Source: Emticicia sp. BO119
GTDB lineage: Bacteria; Bacteroidota; Bacteroidia; Cytophagales; Spirosomataceae
Length of the DNA: 64,000 bases
Direction of reading: 5' to 3'
NCBI RefSeq assembly: GCF_013912375.1
Contig: NZ_JACETV010000001.1
Location: forward strand, 1,426,001-1,490,000
Of the stretch, positions 35,014 to 45,000 are shown one piece after another. Each line of letters starts with the position of its first letter. Positions within the stretch are counted from its first letter, which is position 1. Below the pieces are notes generated by a model. That model saw nothing but the letters and a program-made list of their open reading frames with translations. It did no database searches and had not been told where the DNA came from. The position numbers were made by a program, and so were the translations under genes.

Positions 35014-36078
35014 ATGAAAAAATTATACTCTATTATTTTGCTTCTAATACTTTCAACTTTTTTCTTGCAAGCGCAAGAAAAGGGTCTGAAAGACTATTAT
35101 AAAGATTACTTTCTGATAGGTGTCGCGGTCAACCCAAGAATGATGGATGCTGGTTCGGAGTCAGCACTGATTTTACAGCATTTTAATAGCATGACTCCAG
35201 AAAACGTAATGAAAATGGGGCCAATCCATCCGGAAGAAAATCGTTACAATTGGGGACCAGCTGATAAAATTGTAGAGTTTGCGCAGAAAAATGGCTTGAA
35301 AATGCGCGGACATACGCTTTGTTGGCATAATCAGACGCCAAACTGGTTTTTTACAAAAGGGGACCGTCCAGTTAGTAAAGAAGAATTATTGGATCGTTTG
35401 AAACAGCATATTATGGATGTAGTGGGACGATATAAAGGTAAGCTCTATGCGTGGGATGTAGTGAACGAGGCCGTTCCTGATAATAGCGATGAAATATATA
35501 GAAAGACAAAGTTTTATGACATTATAGGAGAAGAGTATATTGAAAAAGCTTTTGAATATGCTCATGCTGCGGATCCGAATGCTTTATTATTTTATAATGA
35601 TTATAATACTGAAAATGCCTCTAAACGAGAACGAATTTATCAATTGGTAAAAAAACTAAAAGACAAAGGTGTGCCTATTCATGGTGTAGGTTTACAAGGG
35701 CACTGGTCGGTTTATGAACCAACGGCACAAGAATTAGATGAATCAATCAGTAAATTTGCTTCGTTAGGATTGCAGGTACAAATTACAGAATTGGATGTTT
35801 CGGTTTATGCAAAAGAGCATCAAAGAAGGGAGAAAAAACCGACCGATATTACTGCCTTTCCGCCTGAGGTTCAGCAAAAACAAACGGAGCATTACAAAAT
35901 GCTATTTGAGGTTTTTCGTAAACACAAAGAGCATTTAACTGGAGTTACCTTCTGGAATTTATCTGATAAATCAACCTGGTTGGACACTTTCCCTTTTCCG
36001 GGCAGAAAAGACTATCCTTTATTATTTGATACTGAATTTAAACCAAAGCCAGCTTATTTTGAGGTAATTAAATTCTAA
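35014..36078 (+). CDS. GH10 endo-beta-1,4-xylanase
   Basis: 354 residues with a signal peptide (MKKLYSIILLLILSTFFLQA). GH10 signatures are clear: FNSMTPENVMKMGPIHPEEN, MRGHTLCWHNQTPNWF, WDVVNEAVPD with acid/base Glu152, and ITELDVSV with nucleophile Glu259. Also present is VTFWNLSDKSTWLDTFP. The single catalytic domain has no carbohydrate-binding module. It cuts xylan backbones with retention. It is the last gene of the xylan locus and is followed by a hairpin terminator. Confidence 0.96.
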   Translation: MKKLYSIILLLILSTFFLQAQEKGLKDYYKDYFLIGVAVNPRMMDAGSESALILQHFNSMTPENVMKMGPIHPEENRYNWGPADKIVEFAQKNGLKMRGHTLCWHNQTPNWFFTKGDRPVSKEELLDRLKQHIMDVVGRYKGKLYAWDVVNEAVPDNSDEIYRKTKFYDIIGEEYIEKAFEYAHAADPNALLFYNDYNTENASKRERIYQLVKKLKDKGVPIHGVGLQGHWSVYEPTAQELDESISKFASLGLQVQITELDVSVYAKEHQRREKKPTDITAFPPEVQQKQTEHYKMLFEVFRKHKEHLTGVTFWNLSDKSTWLDTFPFPGRKDYPLLFDTEFKPKPAYFEVIKF

Positions 36079-36095
36079 TAGTATTTTACTCAATT

Positions 36096-36142
36096 AAAAG
36101 AGTATTTATTCAATTCGTATTTGAGTAAATACTCTTTTTTTT
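36096..36142 (+). terminator. Intrinsic terminator after the GH10 gene
   Basis: GAGTATTTATTCAA and TTGAGTAAATACTC form a 14-bp stem (one G-T pair) around TTCGTAT, followed by eight T residues. It closes the xylan operon 18 bp after the xylanase stop. Confidence 0.85.
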
Positions 36143-36149
36143 ACCTTTG
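36120..36149 (+). promoter_or_regulatory. Promoter TTTG-N18-TACCTTTG of the DUF6526 gene
   Basis: TTTG (36120-36123) and TACCTTTG (36142-36149) are separated by 18 bp and match the Bacteroidota -33/-7 consensus. The -33 element lies in the right arm of the preceding terminator. The start codon is 40 bp downstream. Confidence 0.6.
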
Positions 36150-36188
36150 ATGCAGAACTTTAGAAATATTTAATTTAACAGGCTACAT

Positions 36189-36626
36189 ATGGAGGATCAG
36201 AATTACAAAAATCATGTAAGATATTATACCCCACATCACTTTATATTTTATCCGGTTGGAGGTCTGGTATTGGGTTTGTGTATTTATTTCAGTGTACAAT
36301 ACAAAGAACAACAACTTTTATGGATAGTTTTAAGCGTAAACGTTTTTCTTTTAATGTGGCTTTCATTTATGCTTCGTCAGCATTATGCCTTAATGAATCA
36401 AGACAGAACTGTAAGATTAGAAATGAGATTCCGTTACTATGTCTTAACACATCGGCGACTTGAATTGATAGAAAATCAACTTTCTCTTCAACAATTGCTT
36501 GCATTAAGATTTGCTTCTGATGAAGAACTTCCTGATTTAATTCAGTTAGCTATTGATAAAAAACTTTCGCCGAATGAACTTAAAAAATTAGTAAAGAAAT
36601 GGCAGCCGGACTATATGAGGGTCTAA
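36189..36626 (+). CDS. DUF6526-family inner-membrane protein
   Basis: 145 residues. Two hydrophobic segments (HFIFYPVGGLVLGLCIYFSV and LLWIVLSVNVFLLMWLSFML) are followed by a charged cytoplasmic tail (RTVRLEMRFRYYVLTHRRLE, LQQLLALRFASDEELPDL, KLSPNELKKLVKKWQPDYMRV). This is the pattern of the uncharacterised DUF6526 family of Bacteroidota. It has its own promoter and stands between the xylan locus and the DUF1553 operon. Function unknown. Confidence 0.8.
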   Translation: MEDQNYKNHVRYYTPHHFIFYPVGGLVLGLCIYFSVQYKEQQLLWIVLSVNVFLLMWLSFMLRQHYALMNQDRTVRLEMRFRYYVLTHRRLELIENQLSLQQLLALRFASDEELPDLIQLAIDKKLSPNELKKLVKKWQPDYMRV

Positions 36627-36669
36627 TCAAAAAAGGGCAGTGTTTGATTGTATCAATGGATTGTAGTTT

Positions 36670-36731
36670 GCAGATAAAATTTTTTCTGATGCTCCAAGCC
36701 TTTCTGCATTTTAGGTAGAAATTTTATCTGC
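36670..36731. repeat. 13-bp inverted repeat upstream of the DUF1553 operon
   Basis: GCAGATAAAATTT (36670-36682) and AAATTTTATCTGC (36719-36731) are exact reverse complements with a 36-nt loop. The right arm ends 8 bp before the -7 element of the following operon, a suitable place for an operator or leader structure. Confidence 0.5.
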
Positions 36732-36738
36732 TAAACTT

Positions 36739-36746
36739 TATATTTG
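36739..36746 (+). promoter_or_regulatory. -7 element TATATTTG of the DUF1553 operon
   Basis: TATATTTG fits TAnnTTTG and lies 24 bp before ATG 36770. No TTTG is visible at -33, where the inverted repeat arm sits instead. Confidence 0.35.
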
Positions 36747-36769
36747 TGTAGAAGAACACTCTAATTATT

Positions 36770-39700
36770 ATGAGGTTATCCCACATTTCTTGGATATTAA
36801 TTCTATCAGCTAATCTGTTGTTATTTTCATGCAAGCCTGATTTGCCTGATGAGGTCTCTTTGGCTTATGATGAACTGCCAGACAAACTGGACTATAATCT
36901 TCATGTAAAACCAATTCTTTCTGATAAATGCTTTGTCTGTCACGGGCCTGACAAAGCTAAGCAAAAAGCCGGATTAAGGCTTGACTTTGCTGAATTTGCC
37001 TATGCTAACCTTGCTGAAAATCCTGATAAAGTAGCTATTGACCCAGGTAGCCTGAAAAATAGTGAGGTCTTTTATAGAATCTTATCAACTGATAAAGATT
37101 ATATGATGCCCACACCAGATTCTCACCTGAAATTGAATGCTAAAGAAAAGGCTATACTTGTAAAATGGATAAAGGACGGTGCGAAATATCAGAAGCACTG
37201 GGCATTTTTAAAACCTGAGAAAAAGGATTTACCAGATGTTGATAATAAAGAATGGCTGAAGAATCCAATCGATAATTTTATTCTGGCAAAACTTGAAGAA
37301 GAAAAATTGAAACCTTCAAAAGAAGCAGATAAAGAAATATTATTACGAAGGGTATCTCTGGATCTTACAGGTCTTCCGGCAACCATTCGGGAAATTGACG
37401 CTTTTCTGAAAGACAATAGCCCCGATGCCTACGAAAAACAGATAGACAGATTATTGGCTTCTCCACACTATGGTGAAAAAATGGCTGTTGACTGGTTAGA
37501 CCTGGCCCGATTTGCTGATTCCCATGGTTATACAGTCGATAGGCTGAGAGATATGTCGCCCTATCGCGATTGGGTGATAAATGCTTTTAACAGAAATATG
37601 TCTTACGAGCAGTTCATACACCAGCAATTAGCAGGAGACTTAATGCCTAAACCAACCAGAGATATGATTATTGCCACGGCGTTTAATCGCAACCATCAAC
37701 AGAATCTGGAGGGAGGTATTATAGAAGAAGAGTTTCAGACTGAATATGTAGTTGACCGTACCAATACTTTTGGAGATGCTTTTTTAGGGCTTTCGGTTGG
37801 TTGTGCCAAATGTCACGACCACAAGTATGATCCGATTTCTCAGAAAAATTATTACGAACTTTTCAGTTTTTTCAATAATGTAAAAGAAGCCGGACAAATT
37901 TCATGGGATGGTGCTCTCCCTACACCAACCTTATTATTGCCAACTAAAGAGCAGGAAAAAGTAATTAATTTTATCAATAATCAGATAAAAAAACAAGAGA
38001 GCGAGGTTGATAAGGCCAAAGGATCTGTAAATAATGATTTTGAAAACTGGATTAAAACTGGAACCCATCTAAACCTCACTAAAGAAAAAATCCCTCAAGC
38101 AGGTTTATTGGCTCAATATACTTTTGATGATGGTACGTTGAAAAATGTGCTCAATCGAAAGCAAGCCGGAACTATGAAGCGGGAGTCAGGGGCAGATGGT
38201 GACAAGGCGGTTTTCGAGAAAAGAGATAAAGGCAAGGCAATGGTTATGGATGGTGATAATTATCTTGATTTGAATGGGGTAGGCGTATTCAGAAAATCAG
38301 AGCCATTTACTATTGGTCTTTGGATTTATATTCCTAAAGATTTAAAGGAGGGGGTGATTATTCACAAAAGTCAAGCAGAGCGTCTTTATAATTTCAGAGG
38401 TTTTCATTTATATCTGAAAAATGATAGACTTGAAATTAACATGGCACATACAGCTCCTTCAAATGCCATTACACGTATTTCCAAAGAGCCTGTTCCCCGC
38501 GAAAGCTGGATACAGTTAACCATAACCTATGATGGTTCTTCTAAAGCCAATGGCTTCCGTTTGTATCAGAATGGCCGTGAATTATTGATGGAAACTACAA
38601 TGGATCAACTAACCAAGGATATTCTTTTAAGGGCTTCTGTTCAACCTGGTTTACAAATAGGTGCCTGGTGGCGAGGCTTTGGTTTTACACATGGGAAAGT
38701 AGATGATATTGTGGTTTATGACAGAGTACTAACTTCTTTCGAATTAAAAATATTGGCAAATAAAACCAAATGGGATAATGTCCTGGATTTGTCTAATAGA
38801 ACCGAGTTAAAAGAGTATTATTTGTCGGCTATTGCTCCTGATGTATTTAAAGCCAGAAATGATTTGAAACAGCTTAGGATAGCATTGGCTGATTCGATGG
38901 AAAAGATAAAAGAAATAATGGTAATGCAGGAAATGCCTAAACGAAAAAAAGCTTATATTTTGAAACGAGGTAATTATGATGCTTTAGGCGAAGAGGTCTT
39001 TCCTGGTACACCTGAATTTATTTTGAAATTTCCTGATAATTTACCCAAAAACCGTTATGGGCTCGCGCAATGGCTTACTCATGAAGATAATCCACTTACG
39101 GCAAGGGTAGCTGTCAATCGATTATGGCAGAATTTCTTTGGAGTTGGTTTAGTAAAAACAACCGAAGATTTTGGTAATCAGGGCGAATTACCAAGCCATC
39201 CGCAATTATTAGACTGGTTGGCGGTTGATTTCAGAGAGTCAGGATGGGATATAAAAAAACTCAATAAGATGATTGTGATGTCGGCAACTTATCGGCAGGA
39301 TTCAAAATCTACGAAGGAGCAAAGAGAAAAAGACCCGGAAAACCGCTTATTAGCGCATGGCCCGGTTTTTAGAATGACAGCAGAAATGATACGGGATAAT
39401 GCTTTAGTAGCAAGTGGGTTAATCACCACTCAAATAGGTGGGCCAAGTATCAAGCCTTATCAACCGGAAGGGTTATGGCAAATTAATAGTGACAACTATA
39501 AGCAAGATTCAGGAGAAGCGGTTTATAGAAGAAGCTTGTATATTGTTGCCAAAAGATCAGTTCCTAACCCGACTTTATCAACTTTCGATGCTACCTCCCG
39601 TAGCTTTTGCGTTGTACGCCGACAAAAAACCAATACCCCTTTGCAAGCTCTGGTAACATTAAACGACCCGACATTTATGGAAGCTGCGAAGGTGATAGGT

Positions 39701-39976
39701 GAGCAAATGTGTCGGACAAGTAATAAACAAGAGGCAATAATACAAGCTTATAGAAAACTGACTGGAAGAAAACCATCAACCAAAGAGGTAAATTTATTGT
39801 TACAATTACAACAGAAAGAGCAAATTAAGTTTAAAAATATACCAGAAAAAGCAAAGGGTTGGCTAAACGCAGGGCAGTACACAGTTTCTCTGGATTTAGA
39901 TCAATCATTAGTAGCTGCCAATACAGTAGTAGCCAGTACTATATTAAATTCTGATGCAACATTAACCAAGCGATAG
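36770..39976 (+). CDS. PSCyt1/DUF1549/DUF1553 lipoprotein with internal LamG domain
   Basis: 1068 residues. A lipoprotein signal ends at Cys21. A planctomycete-type cytochrome c domain follows with heme motif Cys54-Cys57-His58 (CFVCHGPDKAK). DUF1549 is at about 160-380 (NPIDNFILAKLEEEKLKPS, DWLDLARFADSHGYTVDR) and includes CAKCHDHKYDPI, a second CxxCH. A LamG/concanavalin-like domain occupies about 440-660 (LAQYTFDDG, FTIGLWIYIP). DUF1553 ends the protein (NPLTARVAVNRLWQNFFGVGLV, VVRRQKTNTPLQALVTLNDP). Such proteins always pair with DUF1501 proteins, as here, 1 bp apart. The biochemical function of the family is unknown; a heme-dependent role at polysaccharides is a guess from domains. Confidence 0.92.
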   Translation: MRLSHISWILILSANLLLFSCKPDLPDEVSLAYDELPDKLDYNLHVKPILSDKCFVCHGPDKAKQKAGLRLDFAEFAYANLAENPDKVAIDPGSLKNSEVFYRILSTDKDYMMPTPDSHLKLNAKEKAILVKWIKDGAKYQKHWAFLKPEKKDLPDVDNKEWLKNPIDNFILAKLEEEKLKPSKEADKEILLRRVSLDLTGLPATIREIDAFLKDNSPDAYEKQIDRLLASPHYGEKMAVDWLDLARFADSHGYTVDRLRDMSPYRDWVINAFNRNMSYEQFIHQQLAGDLMPKPTRDMIIATAFNRNHQQNLEGGIIEEEFQTEYVVDRTNTFGDAFLGLSVGCAKCHDHKYDPISQKNYYELFSFFNNVKEAGQISWDGALPTPTLLLPTKEQEKVINFINNQIKKQESEVDKAKGSVNNDFENWIKTGTHLNLTKEKIPQAGLLAQYTFDDGTLKNVLNRKQAGTMKRESGADGDKAVFEKRDKGKAMVMDGDNYLDLNGVGVFRKSEPFTIGLWIYIPKDLKEGVIIHKSQAERLYNFRGFHLYLKNDRLEINMAHTAPSNAITRISKEPVPRESWIQLTITYDGSSKANGFRLYQNGRELLMETTMDQLTKDILLRASVQPGLQIGAWWRGFGFTHGKVDDIVVYDRVLTSFELKILANKTKWDNVLDLSNRTELKEYYLSAIAPDVFKARNDLKQLRIALADSMEKIKEIMVMQEMPKRKKAYILKRGNYDALGEEVFPGTPEFILKFPDNLPKNRYGLAQWLTHEDNPLTARVAVNRLWQNFFGVGLVKTTEDFGNQGELPSHPQLLDWLAVDFRESGWDIKKLNKMIVMSATYRQDSKSTKEQREKDPENRLLAHGPVFRMTAEMIRDNALVASGLITTQIGGPSIKPYQPEGLWQINSDNYKQDSGEAVYRRSLYIVAKRSVPNPTLSTFDATSRSFCVVRRQKTNTPLQALVTLNDPTFMEAAKVIGEQMCRTSNKQEAIIQAYRKLTGRKPSTKEVNLLLQLQQKEQIKFKNIPEKAKGWLNAGQYTVSLDLDQSLVAANTVVASTILNSDATLTKR

Positions 39977-39977
39977 A

Positions 39978-41492
39978 ATGACAGACCACCATAACGAAGA
40001 GTTCAGATTAAACACACCTGAGTTTAGTCAACTCAATAAGCAATTAGACAGACGTACTTTTCTGACTAAAACTTCATTGGGTTTGGGTACTTTAGCTATG
40101 GGTTCATTGTTAGGTTCTAAGGCAATCTTTGGTCAAAGTGGTAAACCTTTGATTGAAAATACTCAGAATTTTGAGGAAGAAATTTTTAAAGCATTACCAC
40201 ACTTTGCACCCAAGGCCAAGCGTGTAATTTATCTCTTTATGAGTGGTGGCCCTTCTCAGTTTGAGACCTTTGATTATAAACCTAAATTGGTTGAACTCGC
40301 TGGTTTAAACCTCCCTGATTCTGTTCGGAAAGGTCAAAGACTAACAGGAATGAGCGGCAGTCAAAGTGTTTTGCCAATGGTACCTTCTATATTCAAGTTC
40401 AATCAATATGGTAAAAGCTGTACATGGGTAAGCGATTTATTGCCACATACAGCCAGCATTGTTGATGAGCTCTGTGTCATTAAATCTATTTATTCAGAAG
40501 CGATCAACCATGATCCGGCAATCACTTTTTTTCAAACTGGAAATCAGTTGCCTGGTCGACCTTCTATCGGTTCATGGGTAAGCTATGGCTTGGGTTCTGA
40601 TAATAATAACCTGCCAACTTTCATAGTTCTGGTATCTAAGAATGCCCCAAGAGACCAACCTTTATATGCCCGTTTGTGGGGCAACGGATTTTTGCCATCC
40701 AAGCATCAGGGGGTACAATTCCGCTCAGGAAAAGACCCTGTTTTGTTTCTCAACAATCCCGAGGGGTATGATGGAAAGGACAGAAAGGAAATGCTGGATT
40801 ACCTCGCAAAGCTGAATCAATTACAAAATGAAGCCTACGGCGACCCGGAGGTGGATAACCGGATTGCCCAATATGAAATGGCTTACCGAATGCAGACTTC
40901 TGTGCCTGAGGTAATGGATATTTCAAATGAGACGGATGAGGTTTTTGATTTATATGGGCCGGATAGCAGAGATACAGGTACTTATGCAGCTAATTGCCTT
41001 TTAGCTCGTAAACTCGTAGAAAAAGATGTGAAATTTGTTCAATTGTATCATCAGGGATGGGATCAGCATGGAGGTTTACCCAAAAGTATTGCCAATCAAT
41101 GCAAGCAGGTAGATCAGGCAACGGCGGCATTAATACTGGATTTGAAGAGAAGAGGTCTTTTAGAAGAGACTTTAGTCATATGGGGAGGTGAGTTTGGTCG
41201 CACAGTTTATTCACAAGGTAAATTAACAAAAGATGATTATGGAAGAGACCACCATCCGAGATGTTTTACGATGTGGATGGCAGGAGCAGGGGTGAAAGCA
41301 GGATTTAATTATGGAGAGACAGATGATTTTAGCTATAATATTATTAAAGACCCGGTTCATGTGCATGATTTTCAGGCTACTTTAATGCATTTAATGGGTG
41401 TTGACCACGAAAAATTAAACTTTAAATTTCAGGGGAGAAGATTCCGGTTGACTGATGTTCATGGAAAAGTGGTAAGGGATATTTTAGCCTGA
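39978..41492 (+). CDS. DUF1501 protein (sulfatase/alkaline-phosphatase fold), Tat signal
   Basis: 504 residues. LDRRTFLTKTSLGLGTLAMG at residues 23-42 is a twin-arginine signal. The body has DUF1501 signatures: YLFMSGGPSQFETFDYKP, INHDPAITFFQTGNQLPGRPS, QLYHQGWDQHGGLP, WGGEFGRTVYSQG, DYGRDHHPRCFTMWMAGAGV and TLMHLMGVDHEKL. The fold is related to alkaline phosphatases and sulfatases, with conserved His/Asp residues suggesting metal binding. It is the obligate partner of the preceding DUF1553 protein. The substrate is unknown. Confidence 0.92.
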   Translation: MTDHHNEEFRLNTPEFSQLNKQLDRRTFLTKTSLGLGTLAMGSLLGSKAIFGQSGKPLIENTQNFEEEIFKALPHFAPKAKRVIYLFMSGGPSQFETFDYKPKLVELAGLNLPDSVRKGQRLTGMSGSQSVLPMVPSIFKFNQYGKSCTWVSDLLPHTASIVDELCVIKSIYSEAINHDPAITFFQTGNQLPGRPSIGSWVSYGLGSDNNNLPTFIVLVSKNAPRDQPLYARLWGNGFLPSKHQGVQFRSGKDPVLFLNNPEGYDGKDRKEMLDYLAKLNQLQNEAYGDPEVDNRIAQYEMAYRMQTSVPEVMDISNETDEVFDLYGPDSRDTGTYAANCLLARKLVEKDVKFVQLYHQGWDQHGGLPKSIANQCKQVDQATAALILDLKRRGLLEETLVIWGGEFGRTVYSQGKLTKDDYGRDHHPRCFTMWMAGAGVKAGFNYGETDDFSYNIIKDPVHVHDFQATLMHLMGVDHEKLNFKFQGRRFRLTDVHGKVVRDILA

Positions 41493-41519
41493 TCAAGATT
41501 CGATTACAAAAAATATATT

Positions 41520-41951
41520 ATGAAAAAAATCGTACTGATTGCTATTCTCGTGTTATCATTCGTAAAGCTATATGCCCAAACCAAAGATCCTGAAATGCTA
41601 AAAGGTAATTTCATGGATGATTATAAAATTGCTTATACTATCAATGATACGCTTTGGATGCAAAAACCAAATGCCACGTATCATATAATCAAATGGAATG
41701 AAAAAGAGCAATACTTCATCGCCAGAAATGATAAAAACAATCCGGCAGATGGTGAGCTTTATACACGAATAGATTATATGACTTTTGAGAACATGCAGCC
41801 ATTCTTATGGGGTTTCTGTTTGAGTGCTTATAATGCGAAAACAGAGGCCGAGGCAGAAGCGGTAAAAATTGCTGATAGAGCTAACCCAAGAAAAGGTTGT
41901 AATGGGTTCCCATTTTCGAGGATGAAGAGGGTGGAAGAGGAGAAAAAATAA
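41520..41951 (+). CDS. Small exported protein of the DUF1553 operon
   Basis: 143 residues with a signal peptide (MKKIVLIAILVLSFVKLYAQ). No family is recognised. Visible features are YHIIKWNEKEQYFIARNDKNN and YTRIDYMTFENMQPFLWGFC, plus two cysteines (FCLSAY, KGCNGFP) that could form a disulfide. It starts 27 bp after the DUF1501 gene and ends the operon before a strong hairpin, so it is probably co-transcribed and acts with the pair in the periplasm. Confidence 0.72.
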   Translation: MKKIVLIAILVLSFVKLYAQTKDPEMLKGNFMDDYKIAYTINDTLWMQKPNATYHIIKWNEKEQYFIARNDKNNPADGELYTRIDYMTFENMQPFLWGFCLSAYNAKTEAEAEAVKIADRANPRKGCNGFPFSRMKRVEEEKK

Positions 41952-41979
41952 AAGCGTGTGAAAATCACACGCTTTATTC
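41951..41979. terminator. Bidirectional terminator between the DUF1553 and efflux operons
   Basis: AAAGCGTGTGA (41951-41961) and TCACACGCTTT (41965-41975) pair perfectly around AAA. The flanking A-rich and T-rich stretches suit both strands. It separates convergent operons. Confidence 0.85.
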
Positions 41980-42002
41980 ATTCAACTATTATTTGACATC
42001 AT

Positions 42003-45000
42003 TTAAACCGTTTCAACCTCAATTCTGGCTTTGGCTTTTTTCTTGCCGCCTATATTGAACAACTTGTTTACTTTTACTCTCCATCCTTCAATTACCATAT
42101 ATACGGCAGGAACAAGAATTAAGGTTAATATCATTGAACTTGTCAGACCACCGATAATTACCCAGGCCATACCGTTTTTAGTTTCAGCACCCGCGCCCGA
42201 AGCCAAAGCAATAGGCAACATACCAAATATCATGGCAAGTGTAGTCATTAGAATTGGACGTAAACGTTCTTTACCCGCTTCAACTAAAGCCTCTTTTACA
42301 GATAGACCCTCGCTTTTTAGGTGATTGGTAAAGTCTACAATCAAGATTGCATTCTTACACACCAGACCTAAGAGCATAATTAAACCCAGAATAGCAAAGA
42401 TCGTGAACGAGTTCATCGTTAAAGCCAGAGCTAAGATGGCTCCAATCATGGCTACAGGTATCGAGAAAAGTACCACAAATGGATAAACCACACTTTCGTA
42501 AAGGGCAATCATAATAAGATATACTAATAAGATACCGATACCCATTGCCAAACCTAAACTTCCGAAGGCATCTCCCTGATTTTTGGCATCACCTAAGTAG
42601 TCGATAATCACACCCTCAGGTAATTTTGTTTTTGCCAGTTCTTTTTTAATGTCGTCAGTAATGGTGCCTGATGGACGTCCTACAGCCGCAGAGTTAATCT
42701 TGATTGAACTCAAACGGTCGGTTCTTTCCAAAATCGACTGACCTACCATTTCACTAATACTCGCAAAGTCAGTCAGTTTTACAATCGCACCACGGTTATT
42801 TCTGATAGTCAGGTTTCTTACGTTTTCAATATTCTGTTTATCCGACTTATCAAATATGATATTGATACCGTATTCCTCACCTTTATCTTTATACTTCGTA
42901 TTATTATTCCCCTGAAACGCCAACTGCACGGCAGAACCTACATCCGGAATACCAACACCCAATTTCGACATTTTGTCTCTATCCAGATTAATGGCTATTT
43001 CAGTTTTAGGGTTCTTCGTACTATATTTCACGTAGTCTGTACCCGGAGTTTTAATCACTATCTGCTTCACAATGGCAGCTGCTTTCACCACGTCTTCCAT
43101 TACCGTACCTTTCACTGCAATCGTAATCGGAGCTTGCGCATTACCGGTTGCAGAAATCGGTTGGATATTCACACTCAAACCAGGGATTCTTGAAATCGTA
43201 TCGCGCATGATCTGGCCAAACTCATCTGTCGAAATTTTACGATCATGCTTATCAACTAAAGTAACTGTAATCTCAGCAAGGTTACTATTTGATGAATTAC
43301 CGATAACTGAAGCTTGAGTACCCACATTTGAAAAGACATTCGTTACTTCCGGTCTTTCCATTAGCATCTTTTCAACCTTTGCAACAGCCTGATTGGTTTG
43401 AACCAACGGTGTTTCAGGAGCTAAGTCTAACTGGATTGATAACTCGCCACGGTCGGCATTACCAATGAATGAAGCCCCTACAAAACCTTTAGAAAGCAAA
43501 GTAAAAGTAGCTACAAACAATAGAATGATACCGATAAACACATAACGTTTATGACCTAAAGACCATTTCAGAACGCTGATATAAGTATCTCTGATTCTAT
43601 CTATAATACTCTCAAAACCTAAATTTAGTTTCCCCCAAAGCGTGTTTTTCTTCAAAATCTCTAACTTACCCCATCTTGACGCTAACAGCGGTGTTAAGGT
43701 AAATGATACGAACAAACTCATCAGAGTAGAGAATACAATTACCAATGAGAATTCTTTCAGGATATTACCAATCAAACCACCGGCTAAGGCTAAAGGTAAG
43801 AATACCACAACGTCCACAAGGGTAATCGCCATCGCCGTAAAACCAATCTCATCTCTACCTGCTAAAGCCGCTTCACGTTTGTTTTTACCCATCTCCAGGT
43901 GTCGGTAAATATTCTCCAATACTACAATACTATCATCGACCAGAATACCTACAACCAGTGATAAAGCCATCAAAGTCATCAGGTTTAGAGAGAAACCAAA
44001 TACCCACATCAAAATAAAGGTTGGTATCATAGCCGATGGAATCGCCACTAATACAAACAACGAACTTCTGATGCTATGTAAGAAAAGTACCATGACAATA
44101 CCTACAATAAATATAGCCAGATATAAGTCATGCATTACAGCATCTGCAGAGGCCAATGTATAGATTGATTGGTCAGAAGCAATTTCATAATTGAAATCTT
44201 TTGACGGATAACTTGCTTTGATTTTAGTTAAAGCCGCTTTCGCACCTGCACTTACTTTTACCGCATTGGCATCCGTTTGTTTCATAATCTGGATACCAAT
44301 CGCTGGTTTACCGTTAATACGGTTCAACGTACTTGCCTCTGTTTGTGAGTCAGTTACAGTAGCAACATCTTTCAACAAGATGCGGCTTCCATTGGCATTC
44401 TCACGGATAATCAGATTTCTGATGTCTTCAACCTTTTTTAATTTGGCATCTAAACGCAAAGAGAAACGCGATTGGTCAGTTTTAATACTACCTGCCGGAT
44501 ATGACACCCCACTACTTGCAATGATTTGATTTACCATCGCTGACGAAATATTATAAGTCTGTAACTTATCATTATCCAGATACACTTCAATCTCACGCTC
44601 GTTACCACCAATAATATTCACCTGCGCAACGCCTGCTACGTTAGTTAACAAAGGTTTTACCTGCAAATCAATAAAGTCGTATAATTCTGTCTGAGGTATT
44701 TTTGAGGTAGCACTCAATTTGATAATCGGCATATCATCAAGACTCAATCTTGATACAACCGGGTCGTTAATATCTTCTGGAAGTCTTGATTTAATCTGAT
44801 TTACTTTACGCTCAGCATCCTGTTGTGCATTGATTACATTAAAACCCGATTTTAACGTTACGGTGATCAAAGAAAGACCTTCCTGCGATGAAGAAGAAAT
44901 CATATCAACGCCTTCGATAGACGATACTGCTTCTTCCAATGGTTTGGTTACACTGCTTTCTACTTCATCAGAGGCCGCTCCTCTATAAGTAGTCTGCACC

